Shown: positions 33,566-45,139 of the stretch, piece by piece | How the letters are laid out: every line of letters begins with the position of its first letter | Numbering within the stretch: the first letter of the stretch is position 1 | Assembly (NCBI GenBank): GCA_938002995.1 | Contig: CALKZN010000012.1 | Location: 1 to 52,222 of the forward strand | Origin: an uncultured Arenicellaceae bacterium | GTDB taxonomy: Bacteria > Pseudomonadota > Gammaproteobacteria > Arenicellales > Arenicellaceae | Reading direction: 5' to 3' | DNA length: 52,222 nt | Made by a program: the position numbers and the translations under genes | Notes under the pieces: model-generated | Seen by the model: only the letters and a program-made list of their open reading frames with translations | What the model was told of the DNA's origin: nothing | Databases searched by the model: none

Positions 33566-34099
33566 CTAGCTGAGAGCGATAGCTAATTTTTCTACCCGAC
33601 CTCTCGCCGAGCCATCAATTACCAAATCACCGGCTTTCACAATGGCGCCGCCGATCAAACTTTCATCTACCGTCTCTACTAGAGACACTACAACACCCAA
33701 ACGAGCTTGAAGTGCTTCTGTTAAGTTGGTTTTTTGGCCAGCACTCAATGGACGTGCTGTCAAAACTTCCGCTTCAATAGATTTACGAGATTCAGCCAGC
33801 AATAGTGCATATTGCTGTTGAACATCTGGCAGTGCTTCCAGTCGGCCATTGTGCGTTAATAACTTCACGAAGTTATTACCACCTTCAGGTAACTTGTCAC
33901 CCAGAACACCAAGAACTAATTCTTCTATCTGTTCAGGTTTCACTTGCGGTGAATTCACCGCTTTACCAAATTCTTCATCTTCTGCAATTGCTGATAATGA
34001 CTCTAGAACTAGGCTCCAATCATCTTGATTGCCTGTTTCTGTCGCGAGATCAAAAACCGCCTTTGCGTAAGGTCGTGCGATAGATGCGTTATCTGCCAT
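33566..34099 (-). CDS. atpH: ATP synthase F1 delta subunit
   Basis: ARPYAKAVFDLA...VDESLIGGAIVKAGDLVIDGSARGRVEKLA. Confidence 0.96.
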   Translation of the reverse strand: MADNASIARPYAKAVFDLATETGNQDDWSLVLESLSAIAEDEEFGKAVNSPQVKPEQIEELVLGVLGDKLPEGGNNFVKLLTHNGRLEALPDVQQQYALLLAESRKSIEAEVLTARPLSAGQKTNLTEALQARLGVVVSLVETVDESLIGGAIVKAGDLVIDGSARGRVEKLAIALS

Positions 34100-34100
34100 G

Positions 34101-34580
34101 TTATTTGGCCTTTAACTGTGTAATAAGATCTTCCAACAAACCATCGTGCGCTTTGTCGTCAATCTCTTTGTTAATAATCTTGCTTGCGCCTGCAACTGCC
34201 AATGTAGAAACTTGTTTACGTAACTCTTCACGAGCACGATTAGTTTCTTGGTCAACTTCTGCTTGAGCGGCCGTAATAATACGTTCACCTTCAGATTTTG
34301 CTTTGTCTTTCGCTTCTGCCTCAACTGAATTTCCACGCTTTTCAGCGTTTGAAACAATTTCTGCAGCTTGCGATTTTGCGGAAGAAACAAGTTTTTCAGC
34401 TTCTTTCTTCGCAATTTCTTCAGCTTGTTGACCTTTTTCTGCTGCTGCTAAGCCATCTGCGATGCGTTGTTGGCGCTCCATAATGGGCCCCATCATCATT
34501 GGCCATACAAATTTTTTGCAGAACCATACAAAGATAAAGAACGCTATCGTTTGCCCTAATAGGGTTGCATTGATATTCAT
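34101..34580 (-). CDS. atpF: ATP synthase F0 subunit b
   Basis: MNINATLLGQTIAFFIFVWFCKKFVWPMMMGPIMERQQRIADGLAAAEKG. Confidence 0.97.
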   Translation of the reverse strand: MNINATLLGQTIAFFIFVWFCKKFVWPMMMGPIMERQQRIADGLAAAEKGQQAEEIAKKEAEKLVSSAKSQAAEIVSNAEKRGNSVEAEAKDKAKSEGERIITAAQAEVDQETNRAREELRKQVSTLAVAGASKIINKEIDDKAHDGLLEDLITQLKAK

Positions 34581-34647
34581 GGTCGTTTCTCTAGCGTTAA
34601 CGTTAAAAGGTTATTAATGTGTTAATTCCGTTGCTTGATGCGAGGAA

Positions 34648-34929
<282 letters not shown>

Positions 34930-34987
34930 CTAAATAGTTTTGAGTCTAATAGTTAAGATAAAAGTAAATAATTTAATCACTAATAAT

Positions 34988-35932
<945 letters not shown>

Positions 35933-35991
35933 TTAGATTTTCGAATACTTATTTTCTTTATTTTGCTTTTTTTAGTTGTTGCTTTTCTTCG

Positions 35992-36345
35992 TTAATCTTT
36001 GAGAAAAGGCAAACACAACCAATTTAAAAACGTTGCAAATGAGTAAGCCAATATAAATGGCATGAACTCAATTTCGATCAGATTATAGACCAAAATAAAC
36101 ATAGCAAATGTGAATGCTATTTTTAACGCCTCACTCCGATAAAATTGCCGCAGTATTTGTTTCGGGTCGTCAGCATGTCTTCCAAAGAATAACTTGCCAG
36201 CAAAAAACAAATTTGCGGCGGCACAGATTAAGCCGCCAAGCAACGCTGAAAAGCCGTGCGATCCAGTCCAAATGAAAGTGACCACAACAGAGAAAATTAG
36301 CGTAAATAGGAATTGGATAAGCGACAGTTTTGTGACAACAGTCAT
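35992..36345 (-). CDS. atpI: ATP synthase protein I
   Basis: 117 aa, four TM segments, GSHGFSALLGGLICAAANLFFAGKLF, upstream of atpB. Confidence 0.85.
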   Translation of the reverse strand: MTVVTKLSLIQFLFTLIFSVVVTFIWTGSHGFSALLGGLICAAANLFFAGKLFFGRHADDPKQILRQFYRSEALKIAFTFAMFILVYNLIEIEFMPFILAYSFATFLNWLCLPFLKD

Positions 36346-36460
36346 AAGCTCTCCAACTACCTGCGCGCGGCAGTATAATCTGCGATTAACAAATAATCAA
36401 CAGGGTCAAGAAACATTATTCCTATCATTTTTAAATACGTAGTTACCCTTAGTTAAAGGA

Positions 36461-37363
36461 TTATTTAATTTTTTTCAAAATCCCATCTAAAGCTGACAAA
36501 CTTGAATAGCTGATAATCAGTTTTCCTTTGCCTTTTTTATCTTGGATTGTAACGTCAGCTTGAAGCTTATTTGATAACTCGTCTTCAAGATGTTTGATGT
36601 CAGGATCGACTTTTGCTGTTTTGTTTTTTTGTCCTTCTTGATGAGACGCTTGCTTAATCAAGGCTTCTGTTTGACGCACTGACAATTGCTTACTCACAAT
36701 CGATTCTGCGACTGCATATTGTTGTTCTTTAGGTAATGCCAATAATGCTCTTGCATGACCCATTTCAAGCTTTCTAGCAAACACAAGTTCCTTAACCCGT
36801 TCTTCAAGTGCTAATAACCTTAATAAATTTGTGACTGCAGAACGAGAACGTCCAACATGATCAGCGACTTGTTGATGCGTTAGTTCAAATTCATCCATCA
36901 ATCGATGCAGGCCAACCGCTTCTTCAATTGGGTTTAAGTTTTCGCGCTGAATATTTTCAATCAGAGCAACCGCTAAGGTCGCTTCATCGGGAATATCCCG
37001 AATGATGACTGGGACTGTATCTAGCTGCGCAATTTGCGATGCGCGCCAGCGTCGTTCACCGGCAATGATCTCGAATTGATCTTTGGCTTTTTTGCCTGGC
37101 GCCGGCCTAACTAAAATAGGCTGAAGAACTCCTTGAGCACGAATTGAATCAGCTAGCTCTTGTAAAGAGTCATCATCCATATGTGAGCGAGGTTGGTAAA
37201 CACCGCGCTGCAATTTCTCAATTGGCAACTTCGCTAAACGGTCACCTTGCCATTGGCCAGATGCAGACCCTGTTGCCTCTGATGAGTCTTTGTTAGCGGC
37301 AGGACTGATATCACCTAGCAGTGCATCTAAGCCTCGACCTAATTTTTTCTTTTTTGTTGCCAT
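36461..37363 (-). CDS. parB: Chromosome partitioning protein ParB
   Basis: KKLGRGLDALLGD, QRGVYQPRSHMDDDSLQELADSI, EIIAGERRWRASQIA, LIENIQRENLNPIEEA. Confidence 0.97.
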   Translation of the reverse strand: MATKKKKLGRGLDALLGDISPAANKDSSEATGSASGQWQGDRLAKLPIEKLQRGVYQPRSHMDDDSLQELADSIRAQGVLQPILVRPAPGKKAKDQFEIIAGERRWRASQIAQLDTVPVIIRDIPDEATLAVALIENIQRENLNPIEEAVGLHRLMDEFELTHQQVADHVGRSRSAVTNLLRLLALEERVKELVFARKLEMGHARALLALPKEQQYAVAESIVSKQLSVRQTEALIKQASHQEGQKNKTAKVDPDIKHLEDELSNKLQADVTIQDKKGKGKLIISYSSLSALDGILKKIK

Positions 37364-37418
37364 TATTTCGTAATATTGAAAACTATTTAAAGTAATAAAT
37401 TATGTTGGTTAAAAATTT

Positions 37419-38180
37419 CTATGCCACCATTTCAGCAGCAAGCGCAAGATACGCTAAAGCACCTTTGGAGCTCTTATCATAAAGCAATACCGGCTGGCCA
37501 TAACTAGGCGCCTCCGCAAGACGAATATTTCTTGGAATAACCGTCTTGTAAACCTTATTGCCAAAATGTGCTTCAAGCTGGTCTGAGACCTCACCCGCTA
37601 GACTATTACGCGTATCGAACATTGTTCGCAGCAAGCCTTCAATTTGCAAATCTGGATTTAAGGTGTCGCGGATTTTCTTAATCGTATCAACTAATGAGCT
37701 TAAACCTTCCAATGCAAAATATTCGCACTGCATAGGGATGATGACACTATTTGCAGCCACCATGGCGTTAATTGTTAGAACATTTAATGCAGGAGGACAA
37801 TCAATAAAAATATAATCGTAGTCTTCAAGGACTTTTTTCAAAGCATTTTTTAGACGTAATTCACGGCCAATTTCATTGAGCAAACCCACTTCAGCTCCAG
37901 CCAAATCACCATCTGAAGGGACTACAGCAAAGCCCGCTTCAACAGTAATAACAGCCTCTTTTATTAGCATTCCATCAACAAGCACATCATAAATTGATTG
38001 CTCATATTCTCCCTTACGCACACCGCTACCAACAGTACCATTACCCTGTGGATCTAAGTCAATCAACAACACGCGTTTGCCAACTCTCGCTAAACTAGCG
38101 GCAACATTAATACTCGTGGTTGTTTTGCCAACTCCACCTTTTTGGTTGGTGACCGCAATCACTTTTGCTGTTTTTGACAT
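37419..38180 (-). CDS. parA: Chromosome partitioning ATPase ParA
   Basis: AVTNQKGGVGKTTTSINVAASLA (deviant Walker A), FIDCPPALNVLTINAM. Confidence 0.97.
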   Translation of the reverse strand: MSKTAKVIAVTNQKGGVGKTTTSINVAASLARVGKRVLLIDLDPQGNGTVGSGVRKGEYEQSIYDVLVDGMLIKEAVITVEAGFAVVPSDGDLAGAEVGLLNEIGRELRLKNALKKVLEDYDYIFIDCPPALNVLTINAMVAANSVIIPMQCEYFALEGLSSLVDTIKKIRDTLNPDLQIEGLLRTMFDTRNSLAGEVSDQLEAHFGNKVYKTVIPRNIRLAEAPSYGQPVLLYDKSSKGALAYLALAAEMVA

Positions 38181-38318
38181 GCACGTGTTCCTTAAAATTA
38201 TTTTTATCTAAAATCACCGCGACTTTTTTATTAACTCTGTGTCGCTAAGCGCGCGGCCGCATAGGTTACCAAATTTACGTAAGTTGAACACCCAGAAACC
38301 TGTTTTAATATAGTTCGA

Positions 38319-38735
38319 TCATTCTTCGCCGCAACCGGCACCGGTTTTCTGGCCATCTGCCGAGGTAAAATCTTTCCAGTGTTTCCAGCCTTGTGGACAA
38401 TGAAACCCCCATTCACGTTCTTTTTTAAACGTGAAAAATAAAGTATATGCAAAGCGACTTTTTAAGATAATACGGTGTGCATATTCAGCATTTCTGTACT
38501 TAGGCAAAAACCACCAAAGACGATAGGTTTTATGTTTAGCCACTTCATGCAAATTGCCCCACACCAGAATACTGACACTTTTCCATGGATGATCGTGCAA
38601 GGCACGATCATCATCACTGCCTGCATAGCGATGAAGATATACGTTCCATCCACCATGTTTGCGACGCAAATGCCAGCGTTGCATATATTCATCGCCGATT
38701 ATTTCATCGGGCTTTCGGATTCTGAGGTTTAGCAT
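38319..38735 (-). CDS. Hypothetical protein with HDHPW motif (possible cupin-like metal-binding fold)
   Basis: 138 aa, RALHDHPWKSVSILVWGNLHEV...YAHRIILK...EWGFHCPQGWKHWKDF; chosen over overlapping ORFs for its coherent composition. Confidence 0.65.
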   Translation of the reverse strand: MLNLRIRKPDEIIGDEYMQRWHLRRKHGGWNVYLHRYAGSDDDRALHDHPWKSVSILVWGNLHEVAKHKTYRLWWFLPKYRNAEYAHRIILKSRFAYTLFFTFKKEREWGFHCPQGWKHWKDFTSADGQKTGAGCGEE

Positions 38736-38754
38736 AAGGCTATAAGAAGTATCT

Positions 38755-39375
38755 TTAAGGTTTGAACGTTAACAAATGACGCTCGCCAATAAAATTAGGT
38801 AATTCTAAGACTTGTGTACTTATAGGTGACATTGCTTGTGATTGTTTTAACTCTTCAAGTTCATCAAGAGGAAATTGGCCCTTCATCGCCAACCATTCAC
38901 CATCTTCAGCAACAAGATGTTTTGTCCAGTCAATAAAATTATTTAAGCTAGCAAAAGCCCGTGACACTATCTGGTCAAATGGTGTTTCTGTCTTATATTT
39001 TTCTACCCTTGAATGTATTGCATGAAAGTTATCTATGCCTAAATTTGATGCTGCTAATATTTGGAATTGTATTTTTTTGCCTCGCGTATCTATTGATGAC
39101 ACTTGAATGTCTGGACGCATAATCGCAATAACCACTCCTGGAAAACCTGCTCCACTCCCAACATCTAACAAAGTAGGGCCTTTAATAGATTTTAAAATTG
39201 ATAATGAATCCAATAAATGCAAATTAATCATCGCGTATGGATCGGTGATTGCCGTTAAATTATGCGTGTTGTTCCATTTAACCAACAAGCCTAAATAATC
39301 CAATAATTTCTGCACTTGTTGTTCAGAGGCTTCTATAGACAAACTTTCCAGCCCTGACTCTAAACTTTTACGCAT
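38755..39375 (-). CDS. rsmG: 16S rRNA (guanine(527)-N(7))-methyltransferase RsmG (GidB)
   Basis: KWNNTHNLTAITDPYAMINLHLLDSLSIL, LLDVGSGAGFPGVVIAI. Confidence 0.96.
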   Translation of the reverse strand: MRKSLESGLESLSIEASEQQVQKLLDYLGLLVKWNNTHNLTAITDPYAMINLHLLDSLSILKSIKGPTLLDVGSGAGFPGVVIAIMRPDIQVSSIDTRGKKIQFQILAASNLGIDNFHAIHSRVEKYKTETPFDQIVSRAFASLNNFIDWTKHLVAEDGEWLAMKGQFPLDELEELKQSQAMSPISTQVLELPNFIGERHLLTFKP

Positions 39376-39384
39376 AGTGAAGGT

Positions 39385-41286
39385 TTACGCGGCTGATCGA
39401 CTTTTCTTTAAATGCACAAGCAATAAAGAAATTGCTGCAGGCGTTACACCTGAAATTCGTGAAGCCTGACCAATATTCGCCGGTTTATGGTTCATGAGCT
39501 TTTGCACCACTTCGTTAGACAAGCCGTTGACTGTTTCGAAATCAAAACTGGCTGGCAGTACTGTGTCCTCATTTCGTTTAAGTTTCTCTATTTCTAACAG
39601 TTGCCGTTCAATATAGCCCTGATATTTTGCTTGAATCTCAATTTGTTCCGCGACCGCGGGGTCAGAAACCGCTTCGCCTGTATTTGGCAACGACATTAAG
39701 CTGTCATAGGTCACCTCAGGGCGACGTAATAAACCCATTAAACAGGCTTCTTTTTTCAAAGAATTGCCCAATATTTTATTTGCTGTTTCAGCATCAATAG
39801 AACCTGCCTGCAACCAGGTTGTTTTCATTCTTTGGGCTTCTTTAGCAATCGCATCCCGTTTTTGATTAAATGCTCTCCAGCGCTCTTCAGAAATCAAACC
39901 TAGCTCTTGTGCTTTTTCTGTTAAGCGTAAATCGGCATTATCTTCACGCAATTGCAGACGATATTCTGCACGTGAAGTAAACATGCGATAAGGCTCTTTC
40001 GTGCCCATGGTAATCAAATCATCAACTAATACACCTATATAAGCTTCATTGCGCTTTGGATACCAAGGTTCTTTGCCTTGAACCTGAAGCGCTGCATTGA
40101 TACCTGCCAACAATCCTTGGCCAGCGGCTTCTTCATAACCAGTGGTGCCATTTATTTGTCCAGCAAAAAATAAACCTTCTATATATGAAGTTTCTAAAGT
40201 GGGCTTTAAGTCACGAGGATCAAAAAAATCATATTCAATGGCATAGCCTGGCCTAGTGATAATGGCTTTCTCGAAACCGACAATTGAGCGAATAAATTCC
40301 CATTGCACGTCATACGGCAAAGAGGTTGAAATGCCATTTGGATAGACCTCATAAGTGCTCAAACCTTCTGGTTCAACAAAAATTTGATGTGAATTTTTAT
40401 CCGCAAAACGTACGATTTTATCTTCTATTGAAGGACAATATCGAGGACCAACTCCTTCAATAACTCCGGTGTACAAAGGAGAGCGATCTAACCCCCCACG
40501 AATTACATCATGGGTTTTTTCATTAGTATGGGTGATATAGCAAGATATTTGTTTTGGGTGTTGCTCAACATTTCCCATATAAGAAAATACTGGAATTGGT
40601 GTATCACCTGGTTGTTCCTGCATTTTCGAAAAATCAATGGTGCGCCCATCAATACGTGCAGGTGTACCTGTTTTAAGGCGGTCTACTCGAAAAGGTAATT
40701 CCCGTAAACGAGCTGAAAGCGTATTTGCGGGAGGGTCTCCCGCACGACCACCTTGATAATTTTGTTCACCTATATGGATTTTTCCAGCTAAAAAAGTTCC
40801 AGTAGTCAATATCACTGTCTTGGCATGGAACTTCAAACCCATTTGTGTAGATACACCCACAACTCGATCATTTTCAATGATCAAATCCTCAACGGCTTGT
40901 TGGAAAATGGATAAATTTTCTTGGTTTTCTACTATTTCTCTAATTGCGGCTTTATATAGCGCTCTATCAGCTTGTGCACGTGTTGCGCGAACTGCAGGCC
41001 CTTTGCGTGCATTTAACGTGCGCCATTGAATACCTGCTTTATCAGTTGCTTCAGCCATCGCACCGCCCATAGCATCAACTTCTTTGACTATATGTCCTTT
41101 GCCGATACCACCAATTGCTGGGTTGCAAGACATTTGGCCAATGGTTTCAATATTATGCGTAATCAATAATGTCTTAAGGCCCATGCGCGCTGGTGCTAAT
41201 GCGGCTTCGGTTCCGGCATGACCACCACCAATCACAATGACATCTAATTTTTCAGGGTGAAGCATAATGTGTCTCTTATTTACCAA
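39385..41286 (-). CDS. mnmG: tRNA uridine-5-carboxymethylaminomethyl modification enzyme MnmG (GidA)
   Basis: [63 protein letters not shown]. Confidence 0.97.
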   Translation of the reverse strand: MVNKRHIMLHPEKLDVIVIGGGHAGTEAALAPARMGLKTLLITHNIETIGQMSCNPAIGGIGKGHIVKEVDAMGGAMAEATDKAGIQWRTLNARKGPAVRATRAQADRALYKAAIREIVENQENLSIFQQAVEDLIIENDRVVGVSTQMGLKFHAKTVILTTGTFLAGKIHIGEQNYQGGRAGDPPANTLSARLRELPFRVDRLKTGTPARIDGRTIDFSKMQEQPGDTPIPVFSYMGNVEQHPKQISCYITHTNEKTHDVIRGGLDRSPLYTGVIEGVGPRYCPSIEDKIVRFADKNSHQIFVEPEGLSTYEVYPNGISTSLPYDVQWEFIRSIVGFEKAIITRPGYAIEYDFFDPRDLKPTLETSYIEGLFFAGQINGTTGYEEAAGQGLLAGINAALQVQGKEPWYPKRNEAYIGVLVDDLITMGTKEPYRMFTSRAEYRLQLREDNADLRLTEKAQELGLISEERWRAFNQKRDAIAKEAQRMKTTWLQAGSIDAETANKILGNSLKKEACLMGLLRRPEVTYDSLMSLPNTGEAVSDPAVAEQIEIQAKYQGYIERQLLEIEKLKRNEDTVLPASFDFETVNGLSNEVVQKLMNHKPANIGQASRISGVTPAAISLLLVHLKKSRSAA

Positions 41287-41601
41287 GTCTTCTTGCTATA
41301 TATGTCTATATTATATCTCATACGACATAAATTTCAGATCATGATTATATGCCTTTTTCTCCTTATTAAACGGTTATTTAAACCGTAATCATGATAAAAC
41401 ACCTTATTTGTTGCAAAAAAACAACACTGTTGTTGCAAAAAAGCTGATTTTTTTCGCCTTTTGTTCTAGTTTTATGTATACTCACCTCATTCGAGCACTT
41501 ATGTGTGTTGAGAATAAAGTCTTTATATTTTTAATTTCTCGAAATAAGAGAATATAAAAACTTAATTAATCTAATAAAATAATTAAAGAGGTAGTTTCAT
41601 T

Positions 41602-42585
41602 ATGAAAACTAAAATTTTAGTAGCTGCTCTAGCGGCTGGTATGGTTGCTTCACCTGCAATGGCTGCAGTATCAGTTTCAGGTCAAGTTTCAAATATTGTC
41701 GGCATTGGTGGCGATTTTGACGAAAGCTTCAACATTGCTCAAAACAACTCATCTGGTTCACGTTTCCGCTTTAAAGCAGAAAAAGAGTGGGGCGGAATCA
41801 AAGTTGGTCTTCGTCACGAAATCCAAAATCGTAAAGGCCCTGCAGGCAACAACGGTGAAGGCCCAGAAGATTCAGGCGTAGCTAGTGGTCAAGACGATCT
41901 TCGTTACTCTGACATCTACTTCGCTGGTGGTTTCGGTAAACTATCTGTTGGTCAAGGCGACGGTGCTGCAAACGGTCTAGCTGAGTCTTACACAAATGTT
42001 GGTGGTAACTACTTCGGTGGTCTTGATTCATATTGGTTTGGTATCACTTCAATCCAACAAGGCGCTAACTTAGGTTTTGCTCAGTTTGATTTCTTGTCAC
42101 GTAACCAACGTATCCGTTATGACTCACCTAAATTCGGTGGTGCTCAGCTTTCAGCTTCACTTCGCAGCCAAAATGGTGGAGAGCTAGCTCTTCGTTATAA
42201 AGGTGGTGCGGGCGGCTGGAAATGGACTGGTAACGCAGGTTTCTCCACAGCTGATAACGCTGATGGCACATCAACTGAAAGAACAGTCGTTACAGCTGGT
42301 GTATTAATGCCTTTCGGTCTTAATATCGCTGGACGTATCGGTGAGCAAGATATTGAAGGTGCAACAAGAGACACTAGCTTAATTTCTGTCGGTTACCGTA
42401 TAGGTAAATTACGTGCAAACGTTGAGTTTGGTTCTTCTGACAATGCTGACGGTACTGAAACAGATGGTACTGTAGTTGGCGTAACTTACGCTGGCCCAGT
42501 TCTAATTTACGCACAAGTTGGTAAATTCGAACGTGGTGCTGAAGAGTTCTCTGCTCCAGTAGTAGGCTTTCGCATGAAGTTCTAA
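41602..42585 (+). CDS. Gram-negative outer-membrane porin
   Basis: Signal peptide MKTKILVAALAAGMVASPAMA, alternating beta-strand pattern, C-terminal Phe (GFRMKF); SD AGAGG upstream. Confidence 0.88.
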   Translation: MKTKILVAALAAGMVASPAMAAVSVSGQVSNIVGIGGDFDESFNIAQNNSSGSRFRFKAEKEWGGIKVGLRHEIQNRKGPAGNNGEGPEDSGVASGQDDLRYSDIYFAGGFGKLSVGQGDGAANGLAESYTNVGGNYFGGLDSYWFGITSIQQGANLGFAQFDFLSRNQRIRYDSPKFGGAQLSASLRSQNGGELALRYKGGAGGWKWTGNAGFSTADNADGTSTERTVVTAGVLMPFGLNIAGRIGEQDIEGATRDTSLISVGYRIGKLRANVEFGSSDNADGTETDGTVVGVTYAGPVLIYAQVGKFERGAEEFSAPVVGFRMKF

Positions 42586-42614
42586 GAATTTGATTAAATT
42601 CTTACTTAGTTAAG

Positions 42615-42654
42615 AAAAACCGGGCACTAATTTATTGGTTGCCCGGTTTTTTTT
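42615..42654 (+). terminator. Intrinsic terminator after porin
   Basis: AAAAACCGGGCA...TGCCCGGTTTTTTTT. Confidence 0.9.
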
Positions 42655-42763
42655 GCCTGAATAAACTTGATTTTCATATCACCTCTAAAAAATTCCGATA
42701 TCTATAAAGAGTTAGTTTGAAAATATCGCTTTATCGTATTTATTAAAGTATCCCAAATATACT

Positions 42764-42967
42764 ATGTGTTTGGAGTTTCGCATTCACACGTTCTCACAAG
42801 AAAACGAAGAAGCACGCAATGTTTCAGGAGTTGTTGATGGTGTAGAAACATATGTAACAACATTTAGTGTTACATATGTAGACCCTGTCTTATTACACGC
42901 TTCAATTGGTAGATTCGAGCGAGTTCCCAGCACCAATAATCGATGTACCCTTACAGTCTTAATATGA
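42764..42967 (+). pseudogene. Decayed C-terminal remnant of a porin paralog
   Basis: VDGVETYVTTFSVTYVDPVLLHASIGRFER aligns with ADGTETDGTVVGVTYAGPVLIYAQVGKFER of the intact porin; after a frameshift near 42923-42926 the alternate frame reads FPAPIIDVPLQS*, similar to FSAPVVGFRMKF*. Confidence 0.7.
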
Positions 42968-43002
42968 ACCATAAGAATTAGCTGGATTTATATCCTTCTA
43001 AT

Positions 43003-43045
43003 AAAACCGAGCTATTAATATTTATTAATAGCTCGGTTTTTTTTT
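43003..43045 (+). terminator. Intrinsic terminator (18-bp perfect stem)
   Basis: AAAACCGAGCTATTAATA-tt-TATTAATAGCTCGGTTTTTTTTT. Confidence 0.88.
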
Positions 43046-43153
43046 ATTGACTTATTTAGTATGCTTGTTACTGATAGTTACACTGTTATACTTATAATCA
43101 ACCTATAATTAAAAACAAGAATAACAGCACATCAACAATCAAAGATCCAAATC

Positions 43154-43642
43154 ATGCTAAAGAAAACAATTAAATACACCTCCCTATTTTTAATCCTAGG
43201 CATTATTAGTGCTTGTGCAAACGTAAAAAAAGAACCTGCAGATGATGGTTACGATACTAAAGTCACAAATGGAGGAGATGGTTGGGGAACAACGCCTCCA
43301 AAAGTAGAAGATCAATTTTTAAACAAACAAATTTCTAAAGCTTTAGGCGGGAAAAAGAAACCATCCAAAGAAGACGAAGAAATTAAAGCTCGCTTAGAAA
43401 GATTAGAAAATCAACAAAATGGTAATGTACAGATTCAACCTGCCGTTACAAACTCTTCTGATATCACTGCGCCGCCAATTGGTAGCACTCGTACATCACC
43501 AAGCGCAGGTGCTAGCTGGCAAAACTCAGCATCTTACCAAGAATGGAAACGTGCAAAAGAAGGCGGATCTTCAGATTACCAAGAGTTTAAAGAATATAAA
43601 GAATGGCTAGAGTTCAAAAAACTTAAAGCTCAAGATAAGTAA
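43154..43642 (+). CDS. Hypothetical lipoprotein
   Basis: 162 aa, lipobox-like LGIISAC; charged C-terminus YQEFKEYKEWLEFKKL. Confidence 0.65.
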   Translation: MLKKTIKYTSLFLILGIISACANVKKEPADDGYDTKVTNGGDGWGTTPPKVEDQFLNKQISKALGGKKKPSKEDEEIKARLERLENQQNGNVQIQPAVTNSSDITAPPIGSTRTSPSAGASWQNSASYQEWKRAKEGGSSDYQEFKEYKEWLEFKKLKAQDK

Positions 43643-43674
43643 GTTTAGAAATCTGCCGTTTTAGATAAAGAACC

Positions 43675-43707
43675 AATAAAAAGCCAATCTCTGATTGGCT
43701 TTTTATT
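43675..43707. terminator. Bidirectional intrinsic terminator
   Basis: AATAAAAAGCCAAT-ctctg-ATTGGCTTTTTATT between lipoprotein (+) and mnmE (-). Confidence 0.88.
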
Positions 43708-45085
43708 TACCTATACAAAAGCTTGAAAAAATCTCACCTAATAAGTCATCTGCATTAAACTCTCCAGTTATCGAGTTCAAAGCATTTTGTGCTGTTAATA
43801 ATTCAAATGCTAGTAGCTCTCCGGCTTGATTATCAAGTAATTGCTGCTTTCCTCTGGCAACTGCGTCTGCTGACTCTTGTATCGCTTCTAAATGCCTTGC
43901 TCTTGCAGAAAAAACATTGGTATCTTCTGAACGATAACCAGCCAATTTTTCAATTTTTTGCTTCAATTGCTCTATACCTATTCCTGCTTTTGCAGAAATT
44001 AATAAAGAACGAATACCTTCGTCATGTAAGTTTAAAAATGATTTATCAGTATCTTGCTTTGTATAGACAACCGTTAGTTTTTCATCAGGAACATTCTTAA
44101 GTTGTTCAATATTTAATAAATCTTGTAAATCATCAGATTTCTTAATATCAACTAGTAGCAGAACATGATCAGACTCTTGAATGACTTTCTTAGCACGTTC
44201 AACACCAATTTTTTCAACGGTACTATCACTTTCTCTTAATCCAGCAGTGTCAGTGATATGAACAGGAAGCCCATCAAAATCCAATGTCGTTGTAATGCTA
44301 TCTCTGGTTGTGCCTTCAATATCTGTCACAATAGCGACTTCATCACCTGACAATGCATTTAGTAGTGTTGATTTTCCAGCATTTGGTTTGCCGGCTAAGG
44401 CAATACGAAAACCATTTTGCAATAACTGGCCTGTACCCGCTGCTTTTTGAACATTAGTGATGCCATCTTGAACGTTTTCTAGTTTTTTTAAGACAACGCC
44501 ATCACCAAGAAAGTCTATTTCTTCCTCAGGAAAATCTATTGCAGATTCGACATACATGCGAATACTAATTAATTCTACTAGTAGGTGGTTAACAGCTTGT
44601 GAAAACTCTCCTTGCAAAGATCGCATGGCAGACTTTGCTGCTGCCACTGATGAACTTTCAATCAAGTCTGCGATCGCTTCAGCCTGAGCAAGGTCTAGCT
44701 TATTATTTAAAAATGCTCGCTCTGAAAACTCTCCAGGCCTAGCTTGCCTAGCACCCAAACCAATCGTTCTGGACAATAACATTTGCAATATGACAGGCCC
44801 ACCATGGCCTTGTAACTCAACAACGTCTTCACCAGTAAAGCTGTTTGGTCCTTGGAAAAATAATGTTATTCCTGAATCTATAATTTCAGAATTTTTACTC
44901 AAAAAGTGTGAGAAATGCGCGTAGCGCGACTGTATTTTGTCTTTTTTTGTTATTATTTGAGCAATCTCTAAACTAAGCGGTCCTGATATACGAACAATAC
45001 CAACACCGCCTTTTCCTGGCGGTGTTGCAATTGCAGCAATAGTATCTATCGTTTTCGGTTGTTTATCTGTAGTCCCATTGTTCAT
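43703..45085 (-). CDS. mnmE: tRNA modification GTPase MnmE (TrmE)
   Basis: TIAAIATPPGKGGVGIVRISG, GKPNAGKSTLLNALSG, DTAGLRES, C-terminal CIGK. Confidence 0.97.
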   Translation of the reverse strand: MNNGTTDKQPKTIDTIAAIATPPGKGGVGIVRISGPLSLEIAQIITKKDKIQSRYAHFSHFLSKNSEIIDSGITLFFQGPNSFTGEDVVELQGHGGPVILQMLLSRTIGLGARQARPGEFSERAFLNNKLDLAQAEAIADLIESSSVAAAKSAMRSLQGEFSQAVNHLLVELISIRMYVESAIDFPEEEIDFLGDGVVLKKLENVQDGITNVQKAAGTGQLLQNGFRIALAGKPNAGKSTLLNALSGDEVAIVTDIEGTTRDSITTTLDFDGLPVHITDTAGLRESDSTVEKIGVERAKKVIQESDHVLLLVDIKKSDDLQDLLNIEQLKNVPDEKLTVVYTKQDTDKSFLNLHDEGIRSLLISAKAGIGIEQLKQKIEKLAGYRSEDTNVFSARARHLEAIQESADAVARGKQQLLDNQAGELLAFELLTAQNALNSITGEFNADDLLGEIFSSFCIGK

Positions 45086-45139
45086 ATATGGTTCAATAGT
45101 TTTACTCTGAAGAAACTCTAATTGAGTTAATAATCCTTA

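Noticed and set aside
38160-38200. ACATGCACGTGTTCC next to parA as a third parS
   Set aside because: Shares only the CACGTG core and a half-site; not the full palindrome.
38231-38452. 73-aa minus-strand ORF overlapping the HDHPW protein gene
   Set aside because: Different frame of the same region; the 138-aa frame has coherent motifs instead.
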